Shown: positions 1-8,889, numbered from the stretch's first letter. The stretch: 64,000 nucleotides of DNA from Eubacterium sp. (GCA_021769425.1 JAETSX010000017.1:31616-95615), one strand, 5' to 3'. A program made the numbers and translations. Notes: generated by a model not told the origin, from the letters alone.

Positions 1-527
1 TGTGCGTCTATCCCCAGTGCTATGCGGCGGTGATTGACCGGATAGACAGGTTCCCGGAGAAACAGCTTGTAGTGGATATTGGTTCATGGACGGTGGACAT
101 CATGCCGATTATTAACCGCCTGCCGGATGAATCGGCGTGCCTGACACAGCCGCATGGGATTATTACCTGCATCCAGCAGATTAACAAGGAATGCATGAGG
201 CAGTTAAACGCAGAGGTGGACGAGTATGATATACAGAAAGTCATGGCAGACGGCGCGGGCAGCCTGCCGGAAAAGTATCAGAAGATTATCAAAAAGGAAA
301 TCCGCAGTTACTGCCAGAAGATTTACCACAACCTCCGGGAGATTGGCTATAACATGGACTTGACGCAGATTATCTTCGTGGGCGGGGGAGCCGGGGTGAT
401 GAAACGCTTTGGCGGTCTGGAGCAGAAGAATATCCGGTATATTGAGGACGTGAAAGCGAATGCAAAGGGGTTTGAGATGCTTGGGAACGCATATCTGGCG
501 CAGATGCAGAGACGCAGGATGGGATAG
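1..527 (+). CDS. ParM/StbA-like actin-type ATPase, C-terminal part
   Basis: The reading frame is open from the first bases of the window, so only about 175 C-terminal residues are visible and the true start lies upstream. The visible part contains VDIGSWTVDIM, an actin-fold phosphate-binding loop, and FVGGGAGVMKRFGG, the adenosine-binding loop typical of ParM and Alp proteins. Such filaments push or pull DNA bound by a small adaptor. The next gene, 11 bases downstream, encodes a likely adaptor, so the pair is probably a type II partition system that stabilises the excised circular element. The GTG at position 30 is an internal codon and not a start. Confidence 0.85.
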   Translation, partial: CVYPQCYAAVIDRIDRFPEKQLVVDIGSWTVDIMPIINRLPDESACLTQPHGIITCIQQINKECMRQLNAEVDEYDIQKVMADGAGSLPEKYQKIIKKEIRSYCQKIYHNLREIGYNMDLTQIIFVGGGAGVMKRFGGLEQKNIRYIEDVKANAKGFEMLGNAYLAQMQRRRMG

Positions 528-538
528 GGGGGATTGTA

Positions 539-967
539 ATGGCTTATGGGGAACTGTTCCGTCATTTTACCATACGTTTTTCCATGAAAAAAAGAAATCA
601 TGTCAGGCTGCTGGAAAAGTTTGAGGATAATAAGCTCAATGGCGGCAAGGCAAAGAATCAGGTAGTCATGGATGCGTTGGAAATGTACTACGATGCGTTA
701 GAGGCGGGCAATGGGAACGGACCGCCGGAAAAAATAACGCCGGACTATCTGGAAAGGCGGCTGTCCGGCATGAAAGAGCAGATAAAAACGGAGCTGCTGC
801 AAGAGATTATCCACATTGTCCTTGGCAGTGCCGTGGCAGGGCAGCCGGTTATGGCACATCTTCCTGACGGGGAGGCGGAGCCAGGAGATATGGCGGAAGA
901 CGGGGCAGCAGACATTAGCGGAATGCCGGACATTATGGATAAGATAATGGGCTGGAGTGAAAATTAG
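539..967 (+). CDS. ParR-like adaptor, predicted ribbon-helix-helix DNA-binding protein
   Basis: This 142-residue protein starts 11 bases after the ParM-like gene behind a G-rich ribosome site. The N-terminal segment (HFTIRFSMKKRNHVRLLEKF, residues 9-28) followed by a predicted helix pair resembles the ribbon-helix-helix fold of plasmid partition adaptors. The C-terminal half is acidic and of low complexity and could contact the filament. Position next to the ParM-like ATPase is the main reason for the call. Its DNA site could be the 12-repeat array at 8666-8854, but nothing in the sequence proves this. Confidence 0.6.
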   Translation: MAYGELFRHFTIRFSMKKRNHVRLLEKFEDNKLNGGKAKNQVVMDALEMYYDALEAGNGNGPPEKITPDYLERRLSGMKEQIKTELLQEIIHIVLGSAVAGQPVMAHLPDGEAEPGDMAEDGAADISGMPDIMDKIMGWSEN

Positions 968-979
968 GAGGAGGTCATT

Positions 980-1060
980 ATGGAAAGGCAGGGAATCAGA
1001 GGCATTATGAGATTGGATAATGGTTCAGTCTTTACCCGTGGCAGGATGGCAATGGAATAA
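980..1060 (+). CDS. 26-residue peptide of unknown function
   Basis: A short frame of 27 codons starts 12 bases after the ParR-like gene with a perfect AGGAGG ribosome site. The peptide begins MERQGIRGIMRLDNG and is basic. It is followed at once by an intrinsic terminator, so it is probably the last gene of the partition operon. No family is recognised. Confidence 0.45.
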   Translation: MERQGIRGIMRLDNGSVFTRGRMAME

Positions 1061-1096
1061 GGGAAAGCACGGTATGCGGACCGGCTTTATGGGTTG

Positions 1097-1129
1097 AAAA
1101 GGCACGCTCTGGAAAAGGCGTGCTTTTTT
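1097..1129 (+). terminator. Intrinsic terminator of the partition operon
   Basis: GCACGC (1102-1107) pairs with GCGTGC (1118-1123), extended by A:T pairs from the flanking A-tract, and is followed by six T. The hairpin separates the partition genes from the LPXTG protein. This argues against a start of the latter upstream of 1130. Confidence 0.75.
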
Positions 1130-1219
1130 CTGCACAAATGCCGGGGATATGCCCGGCATCTGTGCCGGCAGGGAATATCCGCAGGAAACGGAATGTCAGG
1201 ACATGAATGGAGGATGTAT

Positions 1220-4200
1220 ATGAAGAAAAAGAGGTTGAAAAGGGTTATGGCTCTGGCAATGGCTTTTGTCATGGTTATGGGAACTGTCATCCCCATATCA
1301 GCTTATGCCAATGCAACCGGGCCGGATGCAGACACGGTGGCAGGCAGTGTGGAGGAAAGCCAGACAGTGGCAGCGGACGGCAGCGGAAACGGTTTCGTGG
1401 AGGAAGAACAGGAGCCGGCGCTGTACCGTGAGACAGACAGGCCGGATTTGGAATCAGCAGAGGTTGTGGCGGCAGAGGACATTATTGTAGCTGTAGGCTA
1501 TGGGTTTGATGTGGAGCAGTCTTTTGATGGGATTTCCTACGATGATAAAGCTGTCAAAGTCAGTTACTACATGGGAAAGGGTTCTTTTGACGGGGATAAG
1601 ACGGGAGACTACAGTGCTTACTATAAAGTGGAACCAATAAGCGGAAAAACTCCTTATCTCATCTGCCGCACGATTTCTGTCCGTGAGCCGGAGGTGGCTG
1701 TAGAGGATAGCCTGCAGGTTGAAGAGGGACAGATGGAAACGGAGAAAGACAGGGGCGGCGGGGAGGATGTGCCTGCCCCTGGAGAGGATATGAAAGAGGT
1801 TTCCTTATCAGATGGGGAAATCGAAACTTTCGGCTCTGGGGACACCATGATGATTCAGGCGGCGTCTGCCCCGGTGTTAAGGGCGGCGGGCTCTGCGGAC
1901 AGCATGAATGTGTCATGCAGCGGGTATGCGAAATACTGCGGTCACAGCATGGGAATTAAATATGTCTCTGAATCAGGGGCATACAACAACCATCTGGTCT
2001 ACTGTCTGGAATTGAGCAAGAACACCACGGCCGGAGCAGTGGGGGCATCTGGACCGGGCAGCAGCATCAAGCCGGAAATCACTTACTGCTTGGTAAACGG
2101 TGCGAGAATGTTAAATGAGACATGCTACAACGGCAAGTATTCCGAGGGCTCTGCCCCCGCCGATTATTTCATTACCGGTGCAGCGATCCATGTGCTGAAT
2201 GGGGAAGTGGGGTTAGGTTATTACGACAACGGCAGCAGCGTCTATTATAAAATAGCGGCTCTGGTATCTGATGCAGAAAATTATGATGCAAACCAGTACG
2301 ACGAGGCAACCGGGATTACGAAATCCATCACTTATGCGATTTCACCTAAAAAGACAGAGTGGCAGGACATGGGGGACGGGCTGTACCGTTCCAAAGAGAA
2401 GTTTGTCCGTACGAAAACGGGAACGATTACTAATGTTTCCTATAAAATCACAGGGCAGCCGGATGGCCTGACCGTAGGGGAATTGAAAACGGATGCCAGT
2501 GAGATTGAGGATGATTCCGATTTGAAAAAGTACGACATCTGTGTGGCACAGACGGATGCGAACAAGCCATCTTCCAATTTCTACCTGTACTGCAATCAGG
2601 AGGCAATAGACAAGATTGTGGCGGTGGACAGCACTGTCAAGCTGACTGCAACCGCAAAGTCTAAGGAAATGGGCGGGCGGAAATGGACGCCTACGGTTGT
2701 GTCACAGCAGAAGATTACTTTTCTGGAAGAATTTGAGCCGGGAACCGTGACAGCCAGTGTCAAAGTGGTTTCCAAATTTAAGGAGGGCCGGTTTGAACTC
2801 CGTAAGACAAACGCGTACAACGGCAGGCCGGTACCGGGGGCAGCTTATTACCTGTATGAAGATGCGGAGTGTACGGACCTGCTATGCAAACTTGGCAAGA
2901 CAAATGCAGATGGGCAGGCGCTGTCGGGGAAAGAGACGTTGACACAGAGTACCTATTACCTGAAGGAAGTCAGGGCTGCACGGGGATACCTGAAGGATAA
3001 AACGGTTTATCCGGTGGGGCTGGAGTATTTTACCCTTTATGACAGTGATGGGAAGATAACCCAGAAAGGAAAGACAATGCCGGTTGTGGAATATCCTGAT
3101 ACAGTGGGCGTCATAGTGTCAAAGACAGATTCGGAGTCAAAAAATATCGTAAAAGGGGCAGGGTTTGCCGTATTTGCCGATGCCGGATGCAAAAAACGGG
3201 TTTCCGTAAATGGGGACGGCAGGACAGAAGTGCCGGTGTTCTATTACGATGAGGATTTAGGCATGGCGGCATCTGAAAAATTTGTGAAAACGCAGGATAA
3301 ATATTATGTGAAAGAGGTCGTTGTCCCTGACGGCTACCGCGATGACGGAAAGGTGTGGGAAGTGGCGCCGGGTTACGGCGAGATGTCTGACTTCAAGGCG
3401 GAGAATACGCCGATCCGCTGTGATGTGGTAGCGAAAAAAGAAGACAAGGAGACCGGGGCAGAGCCGCAGGGGGATGCCAGGCTGTCCGGGGCTACCTATG
3501 GGCTGTATGCGGCGGAAAACATTGCCTACCCGGATGGGAGGGGGACAGTAACCTATACGGGAGATGACAATATCACAAGCACGCTGGGGACAGATTTTGT
3601 GTCAACAGGCGTGCCGGCAGAGAAAGGGGCGCTGCTTGCCACGGTAAAGACAGGGGAACAGGCAGATTTTAACTTTGGGAACCTGTACTATGGCAATTAT
3701 TATATCCGTGAGGTCCGGCCAAGCGAGGGGTATCTGCTTGATGACACTATTTATCCGGTAAATTTCCGCGAGGCGCAAAATGTCCATCAGGATATTTCCC
3801 TCAATACAACCGTGATTGAGACAGTAAAGAAACAGGCATTTGAGATTATCAAAGTTTCCACCGATGGCGCAGGCACAGAGACGGATTATGTGAAAGGCGC
3901 GGAATTTACCGTAAAATTACAGTCGGATATTGACAAAAACGGATGGGATAATGCAGAAACCCATGATGTGCTTGTGACGGATGAAAAAGGCTATGCGCTC
4001 TCAAAAGAGCTGCCTTACGGAACCTATCTGGTAAAGGAGACGAAAGTGCCAAAAGATTTGTATAAAACAAAAGATTTTACTGTGACGGTTACGGAGGATT
4101 CAAGGGAGCCGCAGCAGTGGCGGGTATTCAATGACGCGCCATTTAAAGCCTACATCCGGATAGTGAAAAAAGATGCGGAAAATGGGAATACAGTGCTGCT

Positions 4201-5983
4201 TTCCGATGCGACCTTTAAGATTAAGAATGCAGACACGGGGGAGTATCTGGAACAGAAAGTAGGGGATAAGAAAATCAGCGAGTTTGCCACGGATGAGACG
4301 GGAACCGTAACCACGCCTTTGCAGTTGGAACATGGGAATTATGTGGTAGAGGAAATTACAGCGCCGGAGGGATATGTCATTACGGAGGAAGTTTTCCCTT
4401 TGGAAGTTACTGCGGATGGGGCTTTAAAAGTCTCGGAAGATATAGACGGCGATCCGGTCATTGAGATAGTCATTGAAAACAATCCCGTCAAGGGCAGCAT
4501 TTCCATTGGAAAATCAGGGGAGAAATTGACTTCCATTGTATACGACACCATTATTGACCGTATACTCTGCACAGTGACAGGCGAAAACAGGGGCGTAGAC
4601 TTCATTTATGAGGAAAAGCCGCTTGCCGGGGCAGTGTTCCATGTCATTGCGGCAGAGGATATTTATACCCCGGACCACCAGACGGATGAAAATGGGAACC
4701 GCATACTGGAAGTGATTGGTGGAGTGCCCGCGAGCAAAGGGGCGGTTGTCGCAGCGCTTACTACGGATGAAAAAGGGGAGGCCGTCATTGACAACCTTCC
4801 CCTCGGAAAATATCAGGTGGCAGAGGTGCAGCCGCCAGAGGGCTTTGCTATCTGTGAGGAGCCAAAGGAGGTTACCCTTTCCTATGCTGACGGGCATACG
4901 GAAATCGTCTATGGGGAGACAGGGTTTGTCAATGCGAGGGTAAAACCGGTGCTGTCACTGATTAAGACGGACAGCGTGACAGCTTATCCGGTAGCCGGCG
5001 CCATTTACGGCATTTATGCGAAAGAGGACATTGTAAGCGTAATGGGGGAAGTGCTTATAAAAGCAGATGACCTTGTGGATACTGCCGTTACGGATGAAAA
5101 TGGCAAAGCAGTATTTGGGGCGGATTTGCCGCTTGGGCTGTACTATGTAAAAGAAGTGGAGTCCCCGGCGGGCTACCTGCTGGATGAAAAGGCATATGAT
5201 GTCGATTTCACTTATGCGCAGGAGATGTCGGCTATTCCGGTTGCAGAAAAGCAGCTTGAAATGAAAGACACGCCGATGATTGTGGAGGTGTCGAAAACAG
5301 ATATTACGACAGGAAAAGAATTGCTGGGAGCAACGTTGGAGGTCATTGATTCCAACGGGGAAGTATATGCCTCATGGAAAACGGATGGAAGACCGTATCG
5401 GCTGGAGGCAATCCCTGCGGGAAAGTATACCCTGCGGGAGACAGCATCGCCATATGGCTACCTGATTGCAAATGAAGTTTCCTTTACTGTCAAAGAAACG
5501 GGAAAAATACAGAAAGTCTCCATGTGTGATGAGAGGGTAAAGGGAAAGATTGTAATATACAAGGCCTGCAGTGAGTCGGGGCAGCCGCTGGGCGGCGTCA
5601 TGTTTGAACTCCGGGACAAGAAAGGGAAAAAACTGGAAACGCTGGTAACGGACAGGGCCGGCTATGCAGAGACAGGGCTGTTGGACATCTGCACTTACAA
5701 TAAAGACGGCAGTTATAAGGCGGATATACCATATTATATCGTGGAAACAAAAACAATAGACGGTTATATCCTTGACGGCACTCCCTATGAGGTACGGCTG
5801 CAGTATGATGACAGCGCGGCAGAAACGGTGGCTTATACGCTGAAATTAAAGAATAAACCAAACAAGCCAAGACTGCCGCAGACAGGCGGGAATTACCGTC
5901 CGTGGATATTTTGTGCAGCAGGAGGCGTGTGTATCGCCGGCGGTGTATTTTATGGCGGGAAACGCAGAAAGAAAAAAGCGTAA
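1220..5983 (+). CDS. Giant LPXTG-anchored surface protein with a thioester-like domain and about nine CnaB/SpaA repeats
   Basis: The 1587-residue protein starts at 1220 behind GGAGG; an open frame reaches 1094 but crosses the preceding terminator. Residues 1-30 are a signal peptide (lysine-rich start, hydrophobic core, ISAYA). Residues about 228-330 resemble a thioester adhesin domain (VYCLE near 260, YFITGAAIHVL near 315). From about 524 onward come roughly nine CnaB-type beta domains, each opening with a lysine strand (such as VIVSKTDS, LSLIKTDS) and closing with an E-box (YYIREVRPSEGY, YYVKEVESPAGY) suited to isopeptide bonds. The protein ends LPQTG, a hydrophobic span and a KRRKKK tail. 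It is probably attached to the wall by the element's own sortase (33,033) and may promote cell contact during conjugation. Confidence 0.9.
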   Translation: MKKKRLKRVMALAMAFVMVMGTVIPISAYANATGPDADTVAGSVEESQTVAADGSGNGFVEEEQEPALYRETDRPDLESAEVVAAEDIIVAVGYGFDVEQSFDGISYDDKAVKVSYYMGKGSFDGDKTGDYSAYYKVEPISGKTPYLICRTISVREPEVAVEDSLQVEEGQMETEKDRGGGEDVPAPGEDMKEVSLSDGEIETFGSGDTMMIQAASAPVLRAAGSADSMNVSCSGYAKYCGHSMGIKYVSESGAYNNHLVYCLELSKNTTAGAVGASGPGSSIKPEITYCLVNGARMLNETCYNGKYSEGSAPADYFITGAAIHVLNGEVGLGYYDNGSSVYYKIAALVSDAENYDANQYDEATGITKSITYAISPKKTEWQDMGDGLYRSKEKFVRTKTGTITNVSYKITGQPDGLTVGELKTDASEIEDDSDLKKYDICVAQTDANKPSSNFYLYCNQEAIDKIVAVDSTVKLTATAKSKEMGGRKWTPTVVSQQKITFLEEFEPGTVTASVKVVSKFKEGRFELRKTNAYNGRPVPGAAYYLYEDAECTDLLCKLGKTNADGQALSGKETLTQSTYYLKEVRAARGYLKDKTVYPVGLEYFTLYDSDGKITQKGKTMPVVEYPDTVGVIVSKTDSESKNIVKGAGFAVFADAGCKKRVSVNGDGRTEVPVFYYDEDLGMAASEKFVKTQDKYYVKEVVVPDGYRDDGKVWEVAPGYGEMSDFKAENTPIRCDVVAKKEDKETGAEPQGDARLSGATYGLYAAENIAYPDGRGTVTYTGDDNITSTLGTDFVSTGVPAEKGALLATVKTGEQADFNFGNLYYGNYYIREVRPSEGYLLDDTIYPVNFREAQNVHQDISLNTTVIETVKKQAFEIIKVSTDGAGTETDYVKGAEFTVKLQSDIDKNGWDNAETHDVLVTDEKGYALSKELPYGTYLVKETKVPKDLYKTKDFTVTVTEDSREPQQWRVFNDAPFKAYIRIVKKDAENGNTVLLSDATFKIKNADTGEYLEQKVGDKKISEFATDETGTVTTPLQLEHGNYVVEEITAPEGYVITEEVFPLEVTADGALKVSEDIDGDPVIEIVIENNPVKGSISIGKSGEKLTSIVYDTIIDRILCTVTGENRGVDFIYEEKPLAGAVFHVIAAEDIYTPDHQTDENGNRILEVIGGVPASKGAVVAALTTDEKGEAVIDNLPLGKYQVAEVQPPEGFAICEEPKEVTLSYADGHTEIVYGETGFVNARVKPVLSLIKTDSVTAYPVAGAIYGIYAKEDIVSVMGEVLIKADDLVDTAVTDENGKAVFGADLPLGLYYVKEVESPAGYLLDEKAYDVDFTYAQEMSAIPVAEKQLEMKDTPMIVEVSKTDITTGKELLGATLEVIDSNGEVYASWKTDGRPYRLEAIPAGKYTLRETASPYGYLIANEVSFTVKETGKIQKVSMCDERVKGKIVIYKACSESGQPLGGVMFELRDKKGKKLETLVTDRAGYAETGLLDICTYNKDGSYKADIPYYIVETKTIDGYILDGTPYEVRLQYDDSAAETVAYTLKLKNKPNKPRLPQTGGNYRPWIFCAAGGVCIAGGVFYGGKRRKKKA

Positions 5984-6011
5984 CAGATGGATAATGACAG
6001 TATAAGAGTAT

Positions 6012-6044
6012 GGAGAGAGACCGTTTTGGTTTCTCTCCTGTTTT
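6012..6044 (+). terminator. Intrinsic terminator after the LPXTG gene
   Basis: An 11-base arm at 6012-6022 pairs, apart from one weaker pair, with 6028-6038 around a short GTTTT loop and is followed by a T-rich tail. The next gene starts at 6061, so upstream starts in that frame are unlikely. Confidence 0.7.
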
Positions 6045-6060
6045 GTTAGGAGGTTGTATT

Positions 6061-7053
6061 ATGATGGATTATGAAGTGTTTAAAGCGGTTGTGAGAGAGA
6101 AGTTTTTAAGTTATCTGCCATCGGAATACAGGGATGCAGAGATTAATATATCCCCGGCACAGAAAGTAAACCGTACGCGGGACGGCCTGTCAATATATAA
6201 AAGCGGTGATACCCAGATATTCCCGACCATATATGTGGATGATATGTACAGGCATTACCAGTCCTGCAATGATTTGGAGGCCGTGCTCCGGCAGTCGGCA
6301 GGGAAGTATGCAGAGATGCAGGACAGAGTGAAAGAATTTAAGACGGACTTTAGCATGGAACATTTTAAGGACAACGTAGTGATGTGCCTTGTAAATACGG
6401 AACAGAACCGGGAATTGCTGGCGGATGCGCCAAACAGGGCGTTCCACGACTTATCGGTTATCTACCGTTGGGTGATTGGGGGTATCCCGGATGCAGCAGG
6501 CAGCGTTATTGTTACAGACAGCGTGGCAAAAATGGCAGGCGTAACGGAGGAAGAACTGTTCCGGTGCGCATCTCAAAACACCAGAAAAATCAGCCCGGTC
6601 AGCATCATAACGATACAGGATTTAATGCTTGAACTGATGCAGCTGCCGCCGGAAATGAAAAGCATGTTTGAACAGGAAAAAAGTCCCGGAGAGAACATGT
6701 GGATTATCACCAATGAAAACAGATACAATGGCGCGGTTTCCATGCTGTATGAGGAGAACCTTCATGAACTGGCAGAAAAAGTGGGGGATGACCTTTTTAT
6801 CCTGCCGTCATCCATCCATGAAGTGATTGCAGTTCCGGCAGAAATGGCAGAGGGAAATCCGGCTTATCTGGCAGAAATGGTACACAATGTAAACATGGGG
6901 GAAGTGGAACTGGAGGAACGTTTGTCAAACAGCGTCTACCACTATGACAGGAATGCAAGGAAGGTAACCCTTGCAGTGGAGTCACCGGAAAAGAGGCTGG
7001 ATGGGAAACAAATGGACTTGCCATTGATTCAGGAAGAAAAAAAGACAAGATAG
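6061..7053 (+). CDS. DUF5688 family protein
   Basis: This 330-residue soluble protein begins MMDYEVFKAVVREKFLSYLP behind AGGAGG (6048-6053). The layout matches DUF5688, common in Firmicute conjugative elements: an N-terminal helical segment, a central part with VNTEQNRELLADAP, and a C-terminal part with FILPSSIHEVIAVPAE. The biochemical role of the family is unknown. No membrane segment or catalytic motif is evident. It starts the run of genes leading to the primase-like protein and relaxase. An open frame from 6010 is rejected because it passes through the terminator. Confidence 0.75.
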   Translation: MMDYEVFKAVVREKFLSYLPSEYRDAEINISPAQKVNRTRDGLSIYKSGDTQIFPTIYVDDMYRHYQSCNDLEAVLRQSAGKYAEMQDRVKEFKTDFSMEHFKDNVVMCLVNTEQNRELLADAPNRAFHDLSVIYRWVIGGIPDAAGSVIVTDSVAKMAGVTEEELFRCASQNTRKISPVSIITIQDLMLELMQLPPEMKSMFEQEKSPGENMWIITNENRYNGAVSMLYEENLHELAEKVGDDLFILPSSIHEVIAVPAEMAEGNPAYLAEMVHNVNMGEVELEERLSNSVYHYDRNARKVTLAVESPEKRLDGKQMDLPLIQEEKKTR

Positions 7054-7062
7054 GGGCTGCAT

Positions 7063-7185
7063 ATGGAAAATCAGACAAGGGATATTTCAGACAAGGAGCT
7101 GGCGGCGTTGTTGGAAACCATGCCGGACAATGTGGTTGTCCGGGTAACTTTCGGGGAGGAGGAAAGGGATGTGGCAAGAGAATGA
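7063..7185 (+). CDS. 40-residue acidic protein of unknown function
   Basis: This frame starts nine bases after the DUF5688 gene and overlaps the start of the RadC-like gene by 17 bases. The product is acidic (LAALLETMPDNVVVRVTFGE) and could fold as a small strand-helix unit. The tight overlap suggests translational coupling. No family is recognised. Confidence 0.5.
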   Translation: MENQTRDISDKELAALLETMPDNVVVRVTFGEEERDVARE

Positions 7186-7711
7186 TTTTACACTGGAAGT
7201 CGTATCTGTCCGGTTAGTCCGGGATTTCCCTATCTTGTCAGAAACAGAAATCAGAACCCCGGAGGATGCAGTAAGGTTAGTGGGGCAGGAATTGTGTGAT
7301 ATGGACCGGGAGGTGGTGTGTGTCATCAACCTGAGGGCAGACCGGACACCGATTAATTGCCATTTTGCAAGTGTCGGCGCTTTGGATTATTCAGTGGCTC
7401 ATCCGAGAGAACTGTTGAAAACCGGCATCCTGTCGAATGCCGCAGGGATGATTATCTGCCACAACCATCCTTCCGGAAACCTTCTCCCATCAGGGGATGA
7501 CGTGAAACTGACGGACCGTATGCAGCAGATATGCGGACTGGTGGGGATTGGACTGCTGGACCATGTGATTGTCGGCGGGGACAACAGCCGGTTTTTTAGT
7601 TTTAAGGAAAAAGGGCTGGTAAAAAATCCGCAGAGGGAATACCAGACTGATTACCGGCGGCTGGAATGGGACAGCCCGGCAGAGGTGGCGGAGAGAGGGG
7701 GAAGAAGATGA
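7169..7711 (+). CDS. radC: RadC-like JAB/MPN-domain protein
   Basis: The 180-residue protein carries a JAMM metal-site motif, HNHPSGNLLPSGDD, at about residues 98-111. It is preceded by the usual INLRADRTP strand and followed by LLDHVIVGG. Chromosomal RadC also has an N-terminal helix-hairpin-helix region, which is missing here, as in the shorter versions carried by plasmids and ICEs. The JAB fold suggests a zinc hydrolase, but no activity has been firmly established for RadC. Its stop overlaps the next start as ATGA. The symbol refers to the family and not to proven function. Confidence 0.85.
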   Translation: MWQENDFTLEVVSVRLVRDFPILSETEIRTPEDAVRLVGQELCDMDREVVCVINLRADRTPINCHFASVGALDYSVAHPRELLKTGILSNAAGMIICHNHPSGNLLPSGDDVKLTDRMQQICGLVGIGLLDHVIVGGDNSRFFSFKEKGLVKNPQREYQTDYRRLEWDSPAEVAERGGRR

Positions 7712-8673
7712 GGTTCACAGCGGAGGAACTGGCACTTGCCAAGCAGGTTGATTTGTGCAGGGTGGCGGAGCATCTGGGCTATACCGTAAAACGGGTTGGG
7801 CAGTACCATACGCTGAAAGAAATGGATTCCATCCGTATTTATGACAGGAGCCATTGGTGCAGGTTTTCAAGGAGGCAAGACAAGGGGGAGAACGGCGGCA
7901 GCCAGATTGATTTCCTGCGTGTGTTTGCGGGGCTGGATGTGAAAGAGGCGGTGTTCTGGCTGCTGGATTTTGCAGGATACCACAGGGAGGAAAACGTCAG
8001 GGAGATTCATAATATCATTCCATACCGGAAGAAAGAGGAAAAGAAAAAACCGTTTGCACTGCCAGAGCCTGCCGGGAGCAATGCCTATCTGTACCGTTAT
8101 CTGGTGAATGAACGCGGGATTGCCCGCCCGGTAATTGATTTCTTTGTGAAAAAGGGGATTTTGTATGAGGCGAAGAATTACCACAACATTGTCTTTGTCG
8201 GGACAGACAGGGACGGTGTGCCAAAATTTGCCAGTATGCGGGGCGTCTTTGACAGGAATGGAAAGGGCTTTAAGTGTGACGTGGCAGGGAATGACAAACG
8301 GTACGGTTTCCATCTGTATTATGGGAAAAGCAGAAAGGTAATCGTGTTTGAGGCGGCAATCGACCTGATGAGCTATATCACCATGTTTCCGGCGGACAAG
8401 GCAAGCATGCTGGCTCTTGGGATGCTGGCGGATGCCCCTCTGGAAACATTCCTTGCGGAACACCCGGAGGTAGAAGAAATGCAGTTTTGTCTGGATAATG
8501 ACGGGCCGGGTAGGAAAGCAGCGGCAGCTTTGCAACAGAAGTATATGAAAAAGGGATACCAGACAAATGTTTTCCTTCCCCCGGAGCCATATAAAGACTT
8601 CAACCAGTGGAATGTGGAGATGAAAAGAGCACAGAGGCAGCAGGAAACCAGGGAAAATGCCAGGGTGATGTAG
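7708..8673 (+). CDS. DUF3991 and Toprim domain protein, primase-like
   Basis: The start at 7708 shares ATGA with the RadC-like stop. Residues about 1-95 match DUF3991-type zinc-binding-like N-terminal regions (DLCRVAEHLGYTV, SQIDFLRVFAGLDVKEAV). Residues about 205-300 form a Toprim domain: the acidic loop is VFEAAIDLMSY and the metal-binding motif is CLDNDGPGR. Such proteins are related to DnaG-type primases and may prime the complementary strand after transfer. The stop codon is part of the first copy of the TGATGTAG repeat array, which lies next to the gene. Whether it is catalytically active as a primase is not shown. Confidence 0.8.
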   Translation: MRFTAEELALAKQVDLCRVAEHLGYTVKRVGQYHTLKEMDSIRIYDRSHWCRFSRRQDKGENGGSQIDFLRVFAGLDVKEAVFWLLDFAGYHREENVREIHNIIPYRKKEEKKKPFALPEPAGSNAYLYRYLVNERGIARPVIDFFVKKGILYEAKNYHNIVFVGTDRDGVPKFASMRGVFDRNGKGFKCDVAGNDKRYGFHLYYGKSRKVIVFEAAIDLMSYITMFPADKASMLALGMLADAPLETFLAEHPEVEEMQFCLDNDGPGRKAAAALQQKYMKKGYQTNVFLPPEPYKDFNQWNVEMKRAQRQQETRENARVM

Positions 8674-8854
8674 AAAAGGTGTAGGTTCCGGGATTTTTGG
8701 TGTAGGAATGATGTAGAAAATGCAAAAAACGGTGTAGGAATGGTGTAGGCTTTTTGGAAAGCCTTTTTTTGATGGTGTAGGAATGGTGTAGGAAAGCGGA
8801 AAAATGATGTAGGAATGGTGTAGAAAATAAAATAATGATGTAGAAATGGTGTAG
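8666..8854 (+). repeat. Phased array of 12 direct repeats (consensus T[G/A]GTGTAG or TGATGTAG)
   Basis: Octamers ending in TGTAG begin at 8666, 8677, 8698, 8709, 8730, 8741, 8773, 8784, 8805, 8816, 8836 and 8847. The intervals are 11, 21, 11, 21, 11, 32, 11, 21, 11, 20 and 11 bases. They form six pairs, each pair 11 bases apart, with pairs 31-32 bases apart except one gap of 43. All spacings are close to whole turns of B-DNA, so all copies face the same side. This is the design of an iteron or centromere site bound by an oligomerising protein such as ParR, or a relaxosome accessory site. The array lies between the primase-like gene and the mobilisation genes. Confidence 0.9.
8748..8770 (+). 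terminator. Intrinsic terminator inside the repeat array
   Basis: GGCTTT (8748-8753) and AAAGCC (8758-8763) form a perfect stem with a TTGG loop, followed by seven T. It sits in the one long gap (43 bases) of the repeat array and would end transcription coming from the primase-like gene. Confidence 0.8.
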
Positions 8855-8889
8855 ATTTTTTATTTTATGATGTTTATCCGTATATTATC

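Noticed and set aside
1094..1219. N-terminal extension of the LPXTG protein frame
   Set aside because: It crosses an intrinsic terminator and would bury the signal peptide; the ATG at 1220 has a strong ribosome site.
6010..6060. Upstream start for the DUF5688 gene
   Set aside because: The segment is the terminator hairpin itself; AGGAGG and ATG at 6061 are better.
8666..8854. CRISPR array
   Set aside because: Repeats are only eight bases with spacers of 3-24 bases and no cas genes; the regular helical phase points to a protein-binding array.
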